64,000 nt of DNA from Streptococcus oralis. Its GTDB lineage: Bacteria; Bacillota; Bacilli; Lactobacillales; Streptococcaceae. Positions within the stretch are counted from its first letter, which is position 1. Every line of letters begins with the position of its first letter. The stretch covers positions 1,674,001 through 1,738,000 of the forward strand of contig NZ_CP097843.1 of NCBI RefSeq assembly GCF_023611505.1. Direction: 5' to 3'. Shown piece after piece: positions 48,389 through 56,120 of the stretch. Made by a program: the position numbers and the translations under genes. Under the pieces are notes generated by a model. It did not search any database. It was not told the origin of the DNA and saw only the letters and a program-made list of their open reading frames with translations.

Positions 48389-49393
48389 TTAGAGAACCGC
48401 TGCCTGCCGAATCCAGTCCAACCTCTCTAAGTCAAAGTCATCTGGAACAGTACAGTCAGCTCCCAGAAGAACGCCTTTACTACCTGCTTCAGCCAGTAAC
48501 CGTCTTGTTTCATTTTGCAATTCCGCCTTGGAACCTTGATAAAGCAAGCTTTTCTTGCCATTTTCAAATCCACCTAAAACGGCCTTGCCTGGAAACAACT
48601 CTTGACCCTGTGTCAAACTAACATCCTCATGGTGGGTCGCCCAGTTGACAACTTGCGCTGGATAATCCTTAAATATCGTCACATCATTACTCGCACCTTC
48701 AAAACCACAGATATGAAGGATATTGGTCCCATCAACCTGATTGGCCGCCTCCAAAATCGCTATATTGCTCGGTTCGATATAGGTTTTGTAGAGTGCTGGT
48801 GTGATGCGCTCATCTTGAATTTCCTGGGTGCTGAGATAAATCCCGTCAACACCGCCTTGCTGGATGATTTTTTGAGTTAGGATAGCAATATCTCCTGCAA
48901 TCACATCTAGAATCGCTCTGAATTGCTCAGGATTTTCAAGCAATAGATCAGCTACTTCCCTATCTCCTCGAGAAGTTTCTGTACGGAACCAGCGCTTGAG
49001 GTAGGAGATCGGTGAAAAGATATTGTAGAAAGAAGCAATCTCTTCGGTAAAGGTCTCTCGAATCGCTTGTACCACTTCCACCTGTTGCTGAATCCATGGG
49101 TGTTCCTCACCAATCGACTCAATAGAAGTCAGCTCCTGAATGCTTGCAATCTTAGGACTATAGACATTACTTGGATAAAGGAAAAAACCGTCGCTCATAA
49201 TTTTGACAAAATCAGGACGAATCTTTTCCACATAGTTGCGATGCCCATCAACACTTTTTTGAAAGATACGTGGATTATTTAATCCCTGCCCCTTTTCTTC
49301 GAGTGTTACAAAATGAAACCAAAATCCCACAGGCACTCTTTCCACTTCATCGCCTCGAATCGCTCTAAAGACTAGATCTCTTTTACTTGCCAT
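48389..49393 (-). CDS. URO-D superfamily (MtaA/CmuA-like) protein B, 334 aa
   Basis: A paralogue of protein A throughout (ERVPVGFWFHFVTLEEKG, GIYLSTQEIQDERIT, AVLGGFENGKKSLLYQGSK), again with zinc ligands H227-x-C229 (ILHICGFEG) and C314 (GADCTVPDD). The start at 49393 is behind AAGGAGAAAGG; an in-frame ATG at 49432 lacks a ribosome site. It is the first gene of a seven-gene operon (two URO-D proteins, a small CX5C protein and the four-part amino-acid importer). Activity not known; a methyl transfer linked to the imported amino acid is my inference. Confidence 0.85.
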   Translation of the reverse strand: MASKRDLVFRAIRGDEVERVPVGFWFHFVTLEEKGQGLNNPRIFQKSVDGHRNYVEKIRPDFVKIMSDGFFLYPSNVYSPKIASIQELTSIESIGEEHPWIQQQVEVVQAIRETFTEEIASFYNIFSPISYLKRWFRTETSRGDREVADLLLENPEQFRAILDVIAGDIAILTQKIIQQGGVDGIYLSTQEIQDERITPALYKTYIEPSNIAILEAANQVDGTNILHICGFEGASNDVTIFKDYPAQVVNWATHHEDVSLTQGQELFPGKAVLGGFENGKKSLLYQGSKAELQNETRRLLAEAGSKGVLLGADCTVPDDFDLERLDWIRQAAVL

Positions 49394-49462
49394 ACCTTTC
49401 TCCTTCCATTTGGATTGAAACCATCTTACCACTCCTTTTTCCCTTTTCCCAATATATATTGA

Positions 49463-49614
49463 CTATCAACCCGATTGGAAATTTTTATATCTATAAAGAA
49501 AAAATCTCTGAAAAGCTTGATGTTACTAGCCTTTCAAAGATTCACTTTATTTTCATCTATTTTTCAAAAAGGAGTTGATATAGATTTTCTATCAAGTCGA
49601 TTGGATTTTTTTAT
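49463..49614. promoter_or_regulatory. Direct repeat CTATCAANYCGATTGGA in the URO-D/P4 intergenic region
   Basis: CTATCAACCCGATTGGAA (49463-49480) and CTATCAAGTCGATTGGAT (49589-49606) are each followed by TTTTTATA. The second overlaps an inverted repeat TTGATATAGA-TTT-TCTATCAA (49575-49595). The 366-nt gap holds divergent promoters and no gene; these look like operator copies for an unidentified regulator. Confidence 0.5.
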
Positions 49615-49699
49615 AACCATCTTCATTCCCAAATTAAGTACATAATTTTATCCTAATACCAAATTACTACTGAAAAATTTATTTTCTCCCGATATTCCC

Positions 49700-49728
49700 T
49701 TGCACAAATCCCATGAAAACGCTACAAT
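49700..49728 (+). promoter_or_regulatory. Promoter of the P4-type phosphatase with cre-like site
   Basis: TTGCAC (49700-49705), 17 nt, TACAAT (49723-49728). ATGAAAACGCTACAAT (49713-49728) matches the cre consensus at 14 of 16 positions and covers the -10, suggesting CcpA repression. Confidence 0.6.
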
Positions 49729-49759
49729 GTTAATAGACTATTATTAGGAGGATAGGATT

Positions 49760-50617
49760 ATGAAAATATCCAAAGTTACCATTACAATTGCTTCTACACT
49801 TGCTTCCGTCATTTTACTGACTGGCTGTGGCACAAATTCGGCAAATTCACAGACAACACAAAGTAGTACATCTGACAATCAGGTTACAATGACCTATGAT
49901 CAGTTGCGTTCAAGAGAAAATACTATGTCAACTCTTTGGTATCAAAAAGCAGCTGAGACCAAGGCACTCTATCTACAAGGTTACAATGTCGCTACTGATC
50001 GTTTGAAAGAACTACTAAAAACACAGACAGATAAACCCTACTCTATCGTTTTGGACTTGGACGAAACCGTATTAGACAATAGCCCTTATCAAGCGCAAAA
50101 TGTCAAAGATGGAACAGCATTTACCCCAGAAAACTGGGATGTCTGGGTAAAAAAAGCCGCAGCCAAGGCTGTACCAGGTGCTAAAGACTTTCTCCAATTT
50201 GCAGACCAAAACGGTGTCCAAATTTACTATGTATCTGACCGCACGATAGATCAGGTAGATGATACGATCAAAAACCTAGAAAATGAAGGAATTCCTGTAC
50301 AAAGCCGCGATCATCTCATGTTCTTAGAAAAAGGCGTCAAATCTAAAGAAGGTCGTAGACAAGCAGTCCAAGAAAAAACCAACTTAGTCATGCTACTAGG
50401 AGACAATCTTGTGGACTTTGCAGAGTTTTCAAAGACCTCTGAAACTGAGCGCGACCAAAAATTAGAGGAATTACAAAAAGAGTTTGGTGAGAAATTCATC
50501 ATTTTCCCTAACCCAATGTACGGATCATGGGAAAGCACTGTCTACAATGGTAATAAATTGGATGCTAAGGGTCAAACTGAAGAGCGCCAAAAAAACTTAC
50601 AAGGTTTTGATAAATAA
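49760..50617 (+). CDS. P4-type acid phosphatase/5'-nucleotidase lipoprotein, 285 aa
   Basis: A lipoprotein signal with lipobox LLTGC (Cys about 23), then a HAD class C acid phosphatase domain. The nucleophile is in IVLDLDETVLDNSPYQ (DxDxT), and the late acidic motif is MLLGDNLVDF. Family members (Haemophilus e(P4), streptococcal LppC/SapA) dephosphorylate NMN and nucleotides outside the cell. The pneumococcal counterpart is annotated as acid phosphatase. Single gene with its own terminator; the type III RM island begins directly behind it. Confidence 0.94.
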   Translation: MKISKVTITIASTLASVILLTGCGTNSANSQTTQSSTSDNQVTMTYDQLRSRENTMSTLWYQKAAETKALYLQGYNVATDRLKELLKTQTDKPYSIVLDLDETVLDNSPYQAQNVKDGTAFTPENWDVWVKKAAAKAVPGAKDFLQFADQNGVQIYYVSDRTIDQVDDTIKNLENEGIPVQSRDHLMFLEKGVKSKEGRRQAVQEKTNLVMLLGDNLVDFAEFSKTSETERDQKLEELQKEFGEKFIIFPNPMYGSWESTVYNGNKLDAKGQTEERQKNLQGFDK

Positions 50618-50621
50618 AATA

Positions 50622-50712
50622 AGGGAGCTATATACCAGTTTACACCAACCACAAGATATCGTATTTGCAAGAATATCAAAAAAAGACGATTTCCAAGCGG
50701 AAATCGTCTTTT
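50622..50712. repeat. Left inverted repeat of the type III RM island
   Basis: AGGGAGCTATATACCAGTTTACACCAACCACAAGATA (50622-50658) and the hairpin AGACGATTTCC-AAGC-GGAAATCGTCT (50684-50709) recur in inverted orientation at 55764-55842. In one frame the first part reads GAIYQFTPTTR, the end of the broken gene on the right side. Confidence 0.72.
50684..50712 (+). terminator. Terminator after the P4-type phosphatase gene
   Basis: Perfect 11-bp stem AGACGATTTCC/GGAAATCGTCT, loop AAGC, then TTTT. Confidence 0.85.
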
Positions 50713-50840
50713 AATAGAACAGACTTCTCCAATTCAAAATGTACTTCATTTAGTATATGTGTAGCCATAAACCATATTTTCTAAGTGGTTTATACATGAC
50801 TGTCCGTCAGGAAAAGCAAATATGCAAAATTTAGAAATTT

Positions 50841-50849
50841 TGATATAAT
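50841..50849 (+). promoter_or_regulatory. Extended -10 promoter of the mod leader
   Basis: TGATATAAT (TG-N-TATAAT) with no strong -35; 31 nt before the leader ORF start. AAAGGA (about 50876) is its ribosome site. The stretch 50713-50840 shows no gene. Confidence 0.65.
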
Positions 50850-50880
50850 AGAACTATCAAAAAGTAAAGGAACGATTGGT

Positions 50881-50991
50881 ATGAAAGCAATCACAGCTCA
50901 CAGCTCACAGCTCACAGCTCACAGCTCACAGCTCACAGCTCACAGCTCACAGCTCACAGCTCACAGCTCACAGCTCACGCTGATTATGTAA
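50881..50991 (+). CDS. Leader ORF with heptanucleotide repeat (current phase, 36 aa)
   Basis: ATG behind AAAGGA opens a frame MKAI followed by four copies of TAHSSQL encoded by 12 CACAGCT units, ending LTLIM and TAA at 50989. Units of 7 bp shift the frame with every gain or loss. With 10 or 13 units the frame would instead continue HADYVIKRIFCQ... through the hairpin at 51023 and stop with TGA at 51084, overlapping the mod ATG. With 11 or 14 units it stops at TGA 50981-50983. That it is translated is inferred from the start signals. Confidence 0.6.
   Translation: MKAITAHSSQLTAHSSQLTAHSSQLTAHSSQLTLIM
50892..50975 (+). repeat. Tandem repeat (CACAGCT)12
   Basis: Twelve perfect 7-bp units, 84 bp, followed by a decayed unit CACGCT. 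Such a perfect short tandem array is prone to slipped-strand mispairing. It lies inside the leader ORF of a type III methyltransferase, the kind of gene that is often phase-variable. Confidence 0.97.
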
Positions 50992-51022
50992 TCAAGCGTA
51001 TTTTTTGTCAAGCCCTAAAACA

Positions 51023-51060
51023 GACTTTTTCACATTTTTGTGAGAAGGTCTTTTCTGTTC
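51023..51060 (+). terminator. Terminator-like hairpin between the repeat ORF and mod (attenuator candidate)
   Basis: GACTTTTTCAC (51023-51033) pairs over 11 bp with GTGAGAAGGTC (51040-51050), including two G-U pairs, loop ATTTTT, then TTTTCTGTTCTG. It would end transcription 33 nt before the mod start unless ribosomes in the long leader frame cover it. Confidence 0.65.
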
Positions 51061-51082
51061 TGTGTGAAAGTGAGGGACTTGT

Positions 51083-53020
51083 ATGAATCAGGCATTCGAA
51101 ACAGCGATTCAACAAGCCCTACGAGAGGTGGTAGAAAGCTTTGATGAACAGTATGTAGCTGAGGGACTATTAAAAAAAGATGCTATTATAGTAGATTTAG
51201 ATAATTATAAACCTGAGTTGGTTGAAAAGATTTTGACAAATGCAATTCTAAATGAAGCATTTACCGAGGATATTGCTGGTGCGACAATTTTGAAAATCAA
51301 TGATATCATTCAAATACTTGAAGTTGATGAATATTGGTCAAACTCTTACACGCGTTACACCAACAAAATCGGATTAGCAGCAGATAATCGCTATCTAGAT
51401 GAAACAACAGATGTTGTCCTAAATTTCCCCTACAAAGATGGTATCTTAAAAGCTGGTATGACTAAAGATGATGTATCGAGGGAAGATGCTGAAGAATCCT
51501 TTTTAAATGAGATAGTTGCTAGAGAGGAGATTGATGTCCTCCTTGATGAAAAGATTTTTAAAAATGCTAAGAAATATGACAAAAACGGTTCTTCCCCTGT
51601 ATCAGAAATCAAGGATACGGATAACCTGATTATCAAGGGAAATAATCTATTAGCCCTCCACAGTTTGAAAAAACGATTTGCAGAGAAGGTGAAATTGATT
51701 TATATCGATCCACCGTATTATTTTGAGGGGACAAAAGACGCCGATACCTTTTCTTATAATTCGAATTTTAAGTTATCCACTTGGTTAACGTTTATGAAGA
51801 ATAGACTAGAAGTTGCAAGAGACTTATTGGACGACGGTGGAGTGTTGCTTGTTTCTATGGCAGAGGATGGTCAAGCCTATTTAAAAGTGTTGATGGATGA
51901 TGTTTTTGCGAAGAATGATTTTGTTGAAACTTTTATTTGGCGGAATACTGATAACGCTGACTCACTTGGGAAAAAAAGTCGTAGCGGTGTAGAATATATC
52001 CATGCTTATGAAAAGAAGAAAAACCCCAGTGTTCGTTGGATTGGTAAGGATGCAGAAAATGGAGACGCACCATTATTAAATTCAAGTAATTCTATTGGAA
52101 CACTTAACTTCAAAGCAGGAGTTATTCGATTTAGTATTCCAGATGGACATTATTTTGCTGGGCAAAAATCGTCAGTAGTTCTTGAGGACGATTTAATAAT
52201 TGAAAATGGTAAAAATAAAAATGCCATTCGGTTGACTGGTAAGTTTAAATGGGGACAAGACTATCTTGATAACGAAGTTTCAAAAGGAGGAGACTTTGTT
52301 ATTAAATCAGATAAGTTTTCTATTCGATATCAAAAAGCAGAAGCAGGCAATGTTGCCCCAGAAAAATTTATTGATGAACGCTATCTATCAAAAATTTTTG
52401 GAGTGGGCACAAATGAGGATGCTAAAACTCATTTGAAAGAATTAGGTTTTGACTTTTCATACTCTAAACCAGAAAGTTTATTAGCATTTTTTATTAGAGC
52501 GGTAACTTCTGAAAACGATATTGTCCTTGACTTCTTTATGGGTTCGGGAACTACTGCAGCAGTTGCTCACAAGATGAATCGTCAGTACATCGGTATTGAA
52601 CAAATGGATTATATTGAAACCGTAGCGGTAGAGAGATTAAAGAAAGTTATTGATGGAGAACAAGGTGGCATTTCTCAAGATGTTGCTTGGTCTGGCGGTG
52701 GTTCATTCATTTATGCTGAGTTAATGGATAAAAATGCAACCTTTGTTGATGCTGTTCTTAACTCTAAACATTCTGATGAATTAAAGGCTATCTTTGACGA
52801 CATGAAAGCCACACTTGATTTTGATTTCAGAGTGGATTTACAAGAAGTTGACCAATCTATCTGGGATGAAGATTTTGAAATGCAGAAAAAAATTCTTGTG
52901 AAGATTATTGACAAAAACCAGCTCTATCACAACTACTCTGAAATTGACGATGAAACCATTAAATCGCAATTATCCCAATCAGATTATGATTTCAATAAGA
53001 GTTTTTATGGAGAGAACTGA
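51083..53020 (+). CDS. mod: Type III restriction-modification DNA methyltransferase (Mod), 645 aa
   Basis: A beta-class N6-adenine methyltransferase: the catalytic DPPY (209-212, LIYIDPPYYFEG) precedes the AdoMet-binding FMGSGTT (485-489), as in EcoP15I-type Mod subunits. The region between them (about 290-470) should hold the target-recognition domain. It forms Mod2 for methylation and the recognition part of the ResMod complex. The ATG lies 6 nt after GAGGG and is in an ATGA overlap with one frame of the leader ORF. Base composition is clearly more AT-rich than the neighbours, which fits acquisition by transfer. Confidence 0.95.
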   Translation: MNQAFETAIQQALREVVESFDEQYVAEGLLKKDAIIVDLDNYKPELVEKILTNAILNEAFTEDIAGATILKINDIIQILEVDEYWSNSYTRYTNKIGLAADNRYLDETTDVVLNFPYKDGILKAGMTKDDVSREDAEESFLNEIVAREEIDVLLDEKIFKNAKKYDKNGSSPVSEIKDTDNLIIKGNNLLALHSLKKRFAEKVKLIYIDPPYYFEGTKDADTFSYNSNFKLSTWLTFMKNRLEVARDLLDDGGVLLVSMAEDGQAYLKVLMDDVFAKNDFVETFIWRNTDNADSLGKKSRSGVEYIHAYEKKKNPSVRWIGKDAENGDAPLLNSSNSIGTLNFKAGVIRFSIPDGHYFAGQKSSVVLEDDLIIENGKNKNAIRLTGKFKWGQDYLDNEVSKGGDFVIKSDKFSIRYQKAEAGNVAPEKFIDERYLSKIFGVGTNEDAKTHLKELGFDFSYSKPESLLAFFIRAVTSENDIVLDFFMGSGTTAAVAHKMNRQYIGIEQMDYIETVAVERLKKVIDGEQGGISQDVAWSGGGSFIYAELMDKNATFVDAVLNSKHSDELKAIFDDMKATLDFDFRVDLQEVDQSIWDEDFEMQKKILVKIIDKNQLYHNYSEIDDETIKSQLSQSDYDFNKSFYGEN

Positions 53021-55758
53021 TGGTTAGAAAAGCAAAGAAAAAAGAACTGATCTTTGAACTCTTCGATGAATTGAAACAGCTGGATATGGATATTTTGAAC
53101 GAACAGCATGGTTGGGAATTACCACAGTATATTGTAGAAAATCTCAAGCATGAACCACGTTCTTATCAAAGTGAAGCTATTCGCTATTTTCATTACACTC
53201 AAGCATCAGATACTTTCAAGTTTCGAAAACCAAGACAGCTGATGTTCAATATGGCAACTGGTTCGGGAAAGACTGATTTGATGGCTGGTTTAATCCTCTA
53301 TCTTTATAAAGAAAAAGGGTATCAAAATTTTCTGTTTACAGTGAATACAAATGGTGTTCTGAGTAAAACCATTGATAATCTAACGAGTGCTCAATCTACT
53401 AAGTTTCTTTTCAATTCTAACTTAGAAATTGATGGGGAACATATCTTTATCAACCAGATTTCAGGAAGATTTCCAGATTTTCCTAATAAAAATGTAATTA
53501 ATATTAAGTTTGTTTCAATTCAAACATTGACAAATGACCTCTTCACACAGGCAGAAAATATCATGTCATTAAAAGATTACCAGAAGACAAAAATGGTTAT
53601 TCTGGCGGATGAAGCCCATCACTATTCTGCTTCTACGAAAAAGAAAAATAAAGCAGAATTGGAAAAAATCTCATGGGAAAAAAGCCTACTTTCTCTTCTT
53701 CACGCACATGCTGATAATCTCTTGCTAGAATTTACCGCAACACTTGATTTTGACGATGAGACCATTTATCAAAAATATCGAGATAAGATTATTTACCGTT
53801 ATACCTTGGATTCATACATCAAAGAGCGATATTCAAAAAATGTAAGACGCATTCAGACGGGGAATTCCAACGAAGATAACATGCTTAGTACCGTTCTTCT
53901 GAGTGAATATCGTCGCAAATTTGCTCTAGAAAAATTTGGGATTGAGATAAAACCAGTCATTCTTTTCAAATCACATAAAATTGATGCTTCCTATGAAGCA
54001 AATAAGCTATTCAATGAGATGATTGATAGTCTGACTGTGGAAAGTTTAAGGTCGTTCCTTATTTCACAATTGAGAAGTGTATCAGAAGAGCAAAGCCATA
54101 CTCTACAGCTAGCTTATCAGTATTATCTCGAAAAGGATGATCTTTCAACTGTTGTTCGAGAAATTAAGCGTGGTTTTTCACCAGCTAGAATTCTAAATGC
54201 AAATGATTCAGATAGTGGCTCAAAAGGGTTGCTAGAAACAGGACAGTATCAAGCCCTCAATTCGCTTGAATCGCCCAATAATCTGTACCGTGTAGTCTTT
54301 GCCGTAGCAAAATTAACAGAAGGTTGGGATGTCCTCAATCTTTACGATATCGTTCGTATTAGCAACTTGGGAAAAATGAATGATAAAAGAGATGCTAAAT
54401 CAACCAATTCCGAGGCTCAGTTGATCGGACGTGGGGCGCGATACAATCCTTTCTCCTTAAATCAAAAGATTTCTTACCAAAGACGATTTGATGAATCAGA
54501 TGAAACAGCAAGTCTTTTGTTGGAAACACTACACTACCATACCCTTAATGAGCCACAATACATTAAGAATTTGATGGCATCACTTGACAAGATGAATCTT
54601 GCGACTGGGACTGATGAAAAAAATCCTCCAATTGAAATCAAACTGAAACCCTCTTTCAAGAAAACCCAAATCTTTAAAGCAGGTAAACTTTACTATAATG
54701 AAACTGAGGAAATTCCTGACAGTCACTATGTGAATTTACGTGCATATGGTATTGAAATTTCTAAGCTAGCCAATATAACCTATTTTAAATCCACCTATGA
54801 GACAACTTACCTTTCAGCTGAAGCAATAGAGTTAAAAACGTCCCAATTGAGGGGAGTTGATATTCGTTATTTTAAAAAATCAATTAGCCGCTCTAACTTT
54901 TTCCGATTTGAAAATCTGAAAAGATATCTTCCAAATCTCAAGTCCATTGAAGATTTTTGGGGCGAAAATTGGCTAGATTTGCAAAATCTTACACTCTCTG
55001 TCACAACAGAAAAAGAAACCATTGTAGAAGATTTTTCCGCTATGGAAAAGCTGAAAATTGTTGATAACTTTTTTAACCTACTGGCTGCCAAAATAAAGGC
55101 AGGTTATCGCAAAGCAAGAGGTACGAACCGCTTTATCGGATATCCAATTACAGAATATCTCGTTGATTATCGCAAACGAATACCTAATTATGATACAGCT
55201 AAACATAGTGGCTCCTTCATCGAACAAAAAGTAGCTAATATTAGTTTTGAAAAATTTGACTTTTTTGCTTATCAATCAGCTATAATCAATAGAAATGAAG
55301 AAAATCTAGTTAATGCTATTGCCAACCATATTGATGAACTAAGAGAACAATACGGTGATGTTTTCCTCATTCGAATGGACGAAAACATGCTAAAGGGGAC
55401 AGATAAAGTTGAACGATTGAAATTGCACCAATTTGAAGAGAATCCACGGGAAATCAATTTTTCAGGATTTCAACCAGACTTTATCCTACTTCTTCAAAAT
55501 AAGGATTACTATCTTCAAATCTTCATTGAACCCAAAGGTGAACAATTGGCAGAAAAAGATAGATGGAAGGAGGAACTCCTTTCATACATCAACGACCATC
55601 AAGAAGATTTGATTTTCGAGGATGAAGTTGATGGAGTTATCATCAAAGGACTTAAATTCTATAATCAAGAAAATAGTAAGCAAACACTCAATCAATTAGC
55701 ACAGGTAGCTCTTGAAAAACCACATTTTGGTGGAAATATTAGGCTGGACTTATTCTAA
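53020..55758 (+). CDS. res: Type III restriction enzyme Res subunit, 912 aa
   Basis: A superfamily 2 ATPase with Walker A MATGSGKT (GSGKT 81-85) and DEAH box ILADEAHHY (197-200), later helicase motifs (TEGWDVLNLYDIVRI, QLIGRGARYNPF), and a C-terminal PD-(D/E)xK nuclease with D820 (QPDFILLL) and E837-x-K839 (FIEPKGE). All key residues are intact, so the enzyme should cut DNA between two inversely oriented unmethylated sites. Its ATG overlaps the mod stop by one base (TGATG), ensuring coupled synthesis. Confidence 0.95.
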   Translation: MVRKAKKKELIFELFDELKQLDMDILNEQHGWELPQYIVENLKHEPRSYQSEAIRYFHYTQASDTFKFRKPRQLMFNMATGSGKTDLMAGLILYLYKEKGYQNFLFTVNTNGVLSKTIDNLTSAQSTKFLFNSNLEIDGEHIFINQISGRFPDFPNKNVINIKFVSIQTLTNDLFTQAENIMSLKDYQKTKMVILADEAHHYSASTKKKNKAELEKISWEKSLLSLLHAHADNLLLEFTATLDFDDETIYQKYRDKIIYRYTLDSYIKERYSKNVRRIQTGNSNEDNMLSTVLLSEYRRKFALEKFGIEIKPVILFKSHKIDASYEANKLFNEMIDSLTVESLRSFLISQLRSVSEEQSHTLQLAYQYYLEKDDLSTVVREIKRGFSPARILNANDSDSGSKGLLETGQYQALNSLESPNNLYRVVFAVAKLTEGWDVLNLYDIVRISNLGKMNDKRDAKSTNSEAQLIGRGARYNPFSLNQKISYQRRFDESDETASLLLETLHYHTLNEPQYIKNLMASLDKMNLATGTDEKNPPIEIKLKPSFKKTQIFKAGKLYYNETEEIPDSHYVNLRAYGIEISKLANITYFKSTYETTYLSAEAIELKTSQLRGVDIRYFKKSISRSNFFRFENLKRYLPNLKSIEDFWGENWLDLQNLTLSVTTEKETIVEDFSAMEKLKIVDNFFNLLAAKIKAGYRKARGTNRFIGYPITEYLVDYRKRIPNYDTAKHSGSFIEQKVANISFEKFDFFAYQSAIINRNEENLVNAIANHIDELREQYGDVFLIRMDENMLKGTDKVERLKLHQFEENPREINFSGFQPDFILLLQNKDYYLQIFIEPKGEQLAEKDRWKEELLSYINDHQEDLIFEDEVDGVIIKGLKFYNQENSKQTLNQLAQVALEKPHFGGNIRLDLF

Positions 55759-55763
55759 ATATC

Positions 55764-55800
55764 AAAAAGACGATTTCCGCTTGGATAATCGCCTTTTTTG
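55764..55800 (+). terminator. Terminator after res
   Basis: AAAGACGATTTCC-GCTT-GGATAATCGCC, imperfect stem, then TTTTTT. Confidence 0.7.
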
Positions 55801-55842
55801 CTATTTTATCTTGTAGTTGGTATAAGCTGGTATATATTCCCT
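55764..55842. repeat. Right inverted repeat of the type III RM island
   Basis: Reverse complement of the left copy: GATTTCCGCTTGGATAATCG hairpin (55772-55791) and TATCTTGTAGTTGGTATAAGCTGGTATATATTCCCT (55807-55842), about 32 of 37 positions equal to 50622-50658. Confidence 0.72.
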
Positions 55843-55998
55843 AGAAAGTATGCTCTGTCCCTTGTACCAAAACTGTAGTTGTCGTTGATCAGTGTGTGGC
55901 TGGCATAGTCTTTCAGTTGAATGGAAGTTTTATCTGCACTATCAAAAATCGTTCTTTCTGTTCTTTTGATTCCCTCTAAGTTTGAGACTGAACCAACC
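55806..55998 (-). pseudogene. C-terminal remnant of an unidentified gene
   Basis: On the minus strand a frame is open from a stop at 55998 to TAA at 55806, reading ...NLEGIKRTERTIFDSADKTS then KDYASHTLINDNYSFGTRDR and AYFLGNIYQLIPTTR. It has no start codon or ribosome site. The coding-like composition and the partial copy (GAIYQFTPTTR) at the left border suggest the end of a gene broken when the RM island arrived. I do not recognise the protein. The rest of 55999-56087 shows nothing. Confidence 0.5.
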
Positions 55999-56087
55999 TA
56001 GCACGGCAATAATACTTTATTTCTTTTCAGGATAAATAACTTAGTCATTAATACAGTGGCTCCTTACTCAAGGATGTCAAGACAGAG

Positions 56088-56114
56088 TAAAAAAGCCTAG
56101 ATCAACTAGACTTT
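56088..56114 (-). terminator. Terminator after glmS
   Basis: Minus-strand AAAGTCTAG-TTGAT-CTAGGCTTT followed by TTT. Confidence 0.75.
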
Positions 56115-56120
56115 CTTAGC

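Noticed and set aside
47173..49393. Uroporphyrinogen decarboxylases for haem synthesis
   Set aside because: The HxC...C zinc ligands of the methyltransferase branch are present, the N-terminal arginine motif of decarboxylases is missing, and there are no other haem genes.
50618..50880. tRNA or small structured RNA gene between the phosphatase gene and the RM leader
   Set aside because: Only a terminator, the left inverted repeat and the leader promoter are seen; no cloverleaf or conserved RNA could be found by eye.
50892..50975. Tandem array considered as a CRISPR array
   Set aside because: The units are 7 bp and directly adjacent with no spacers, and no cas genes are present.
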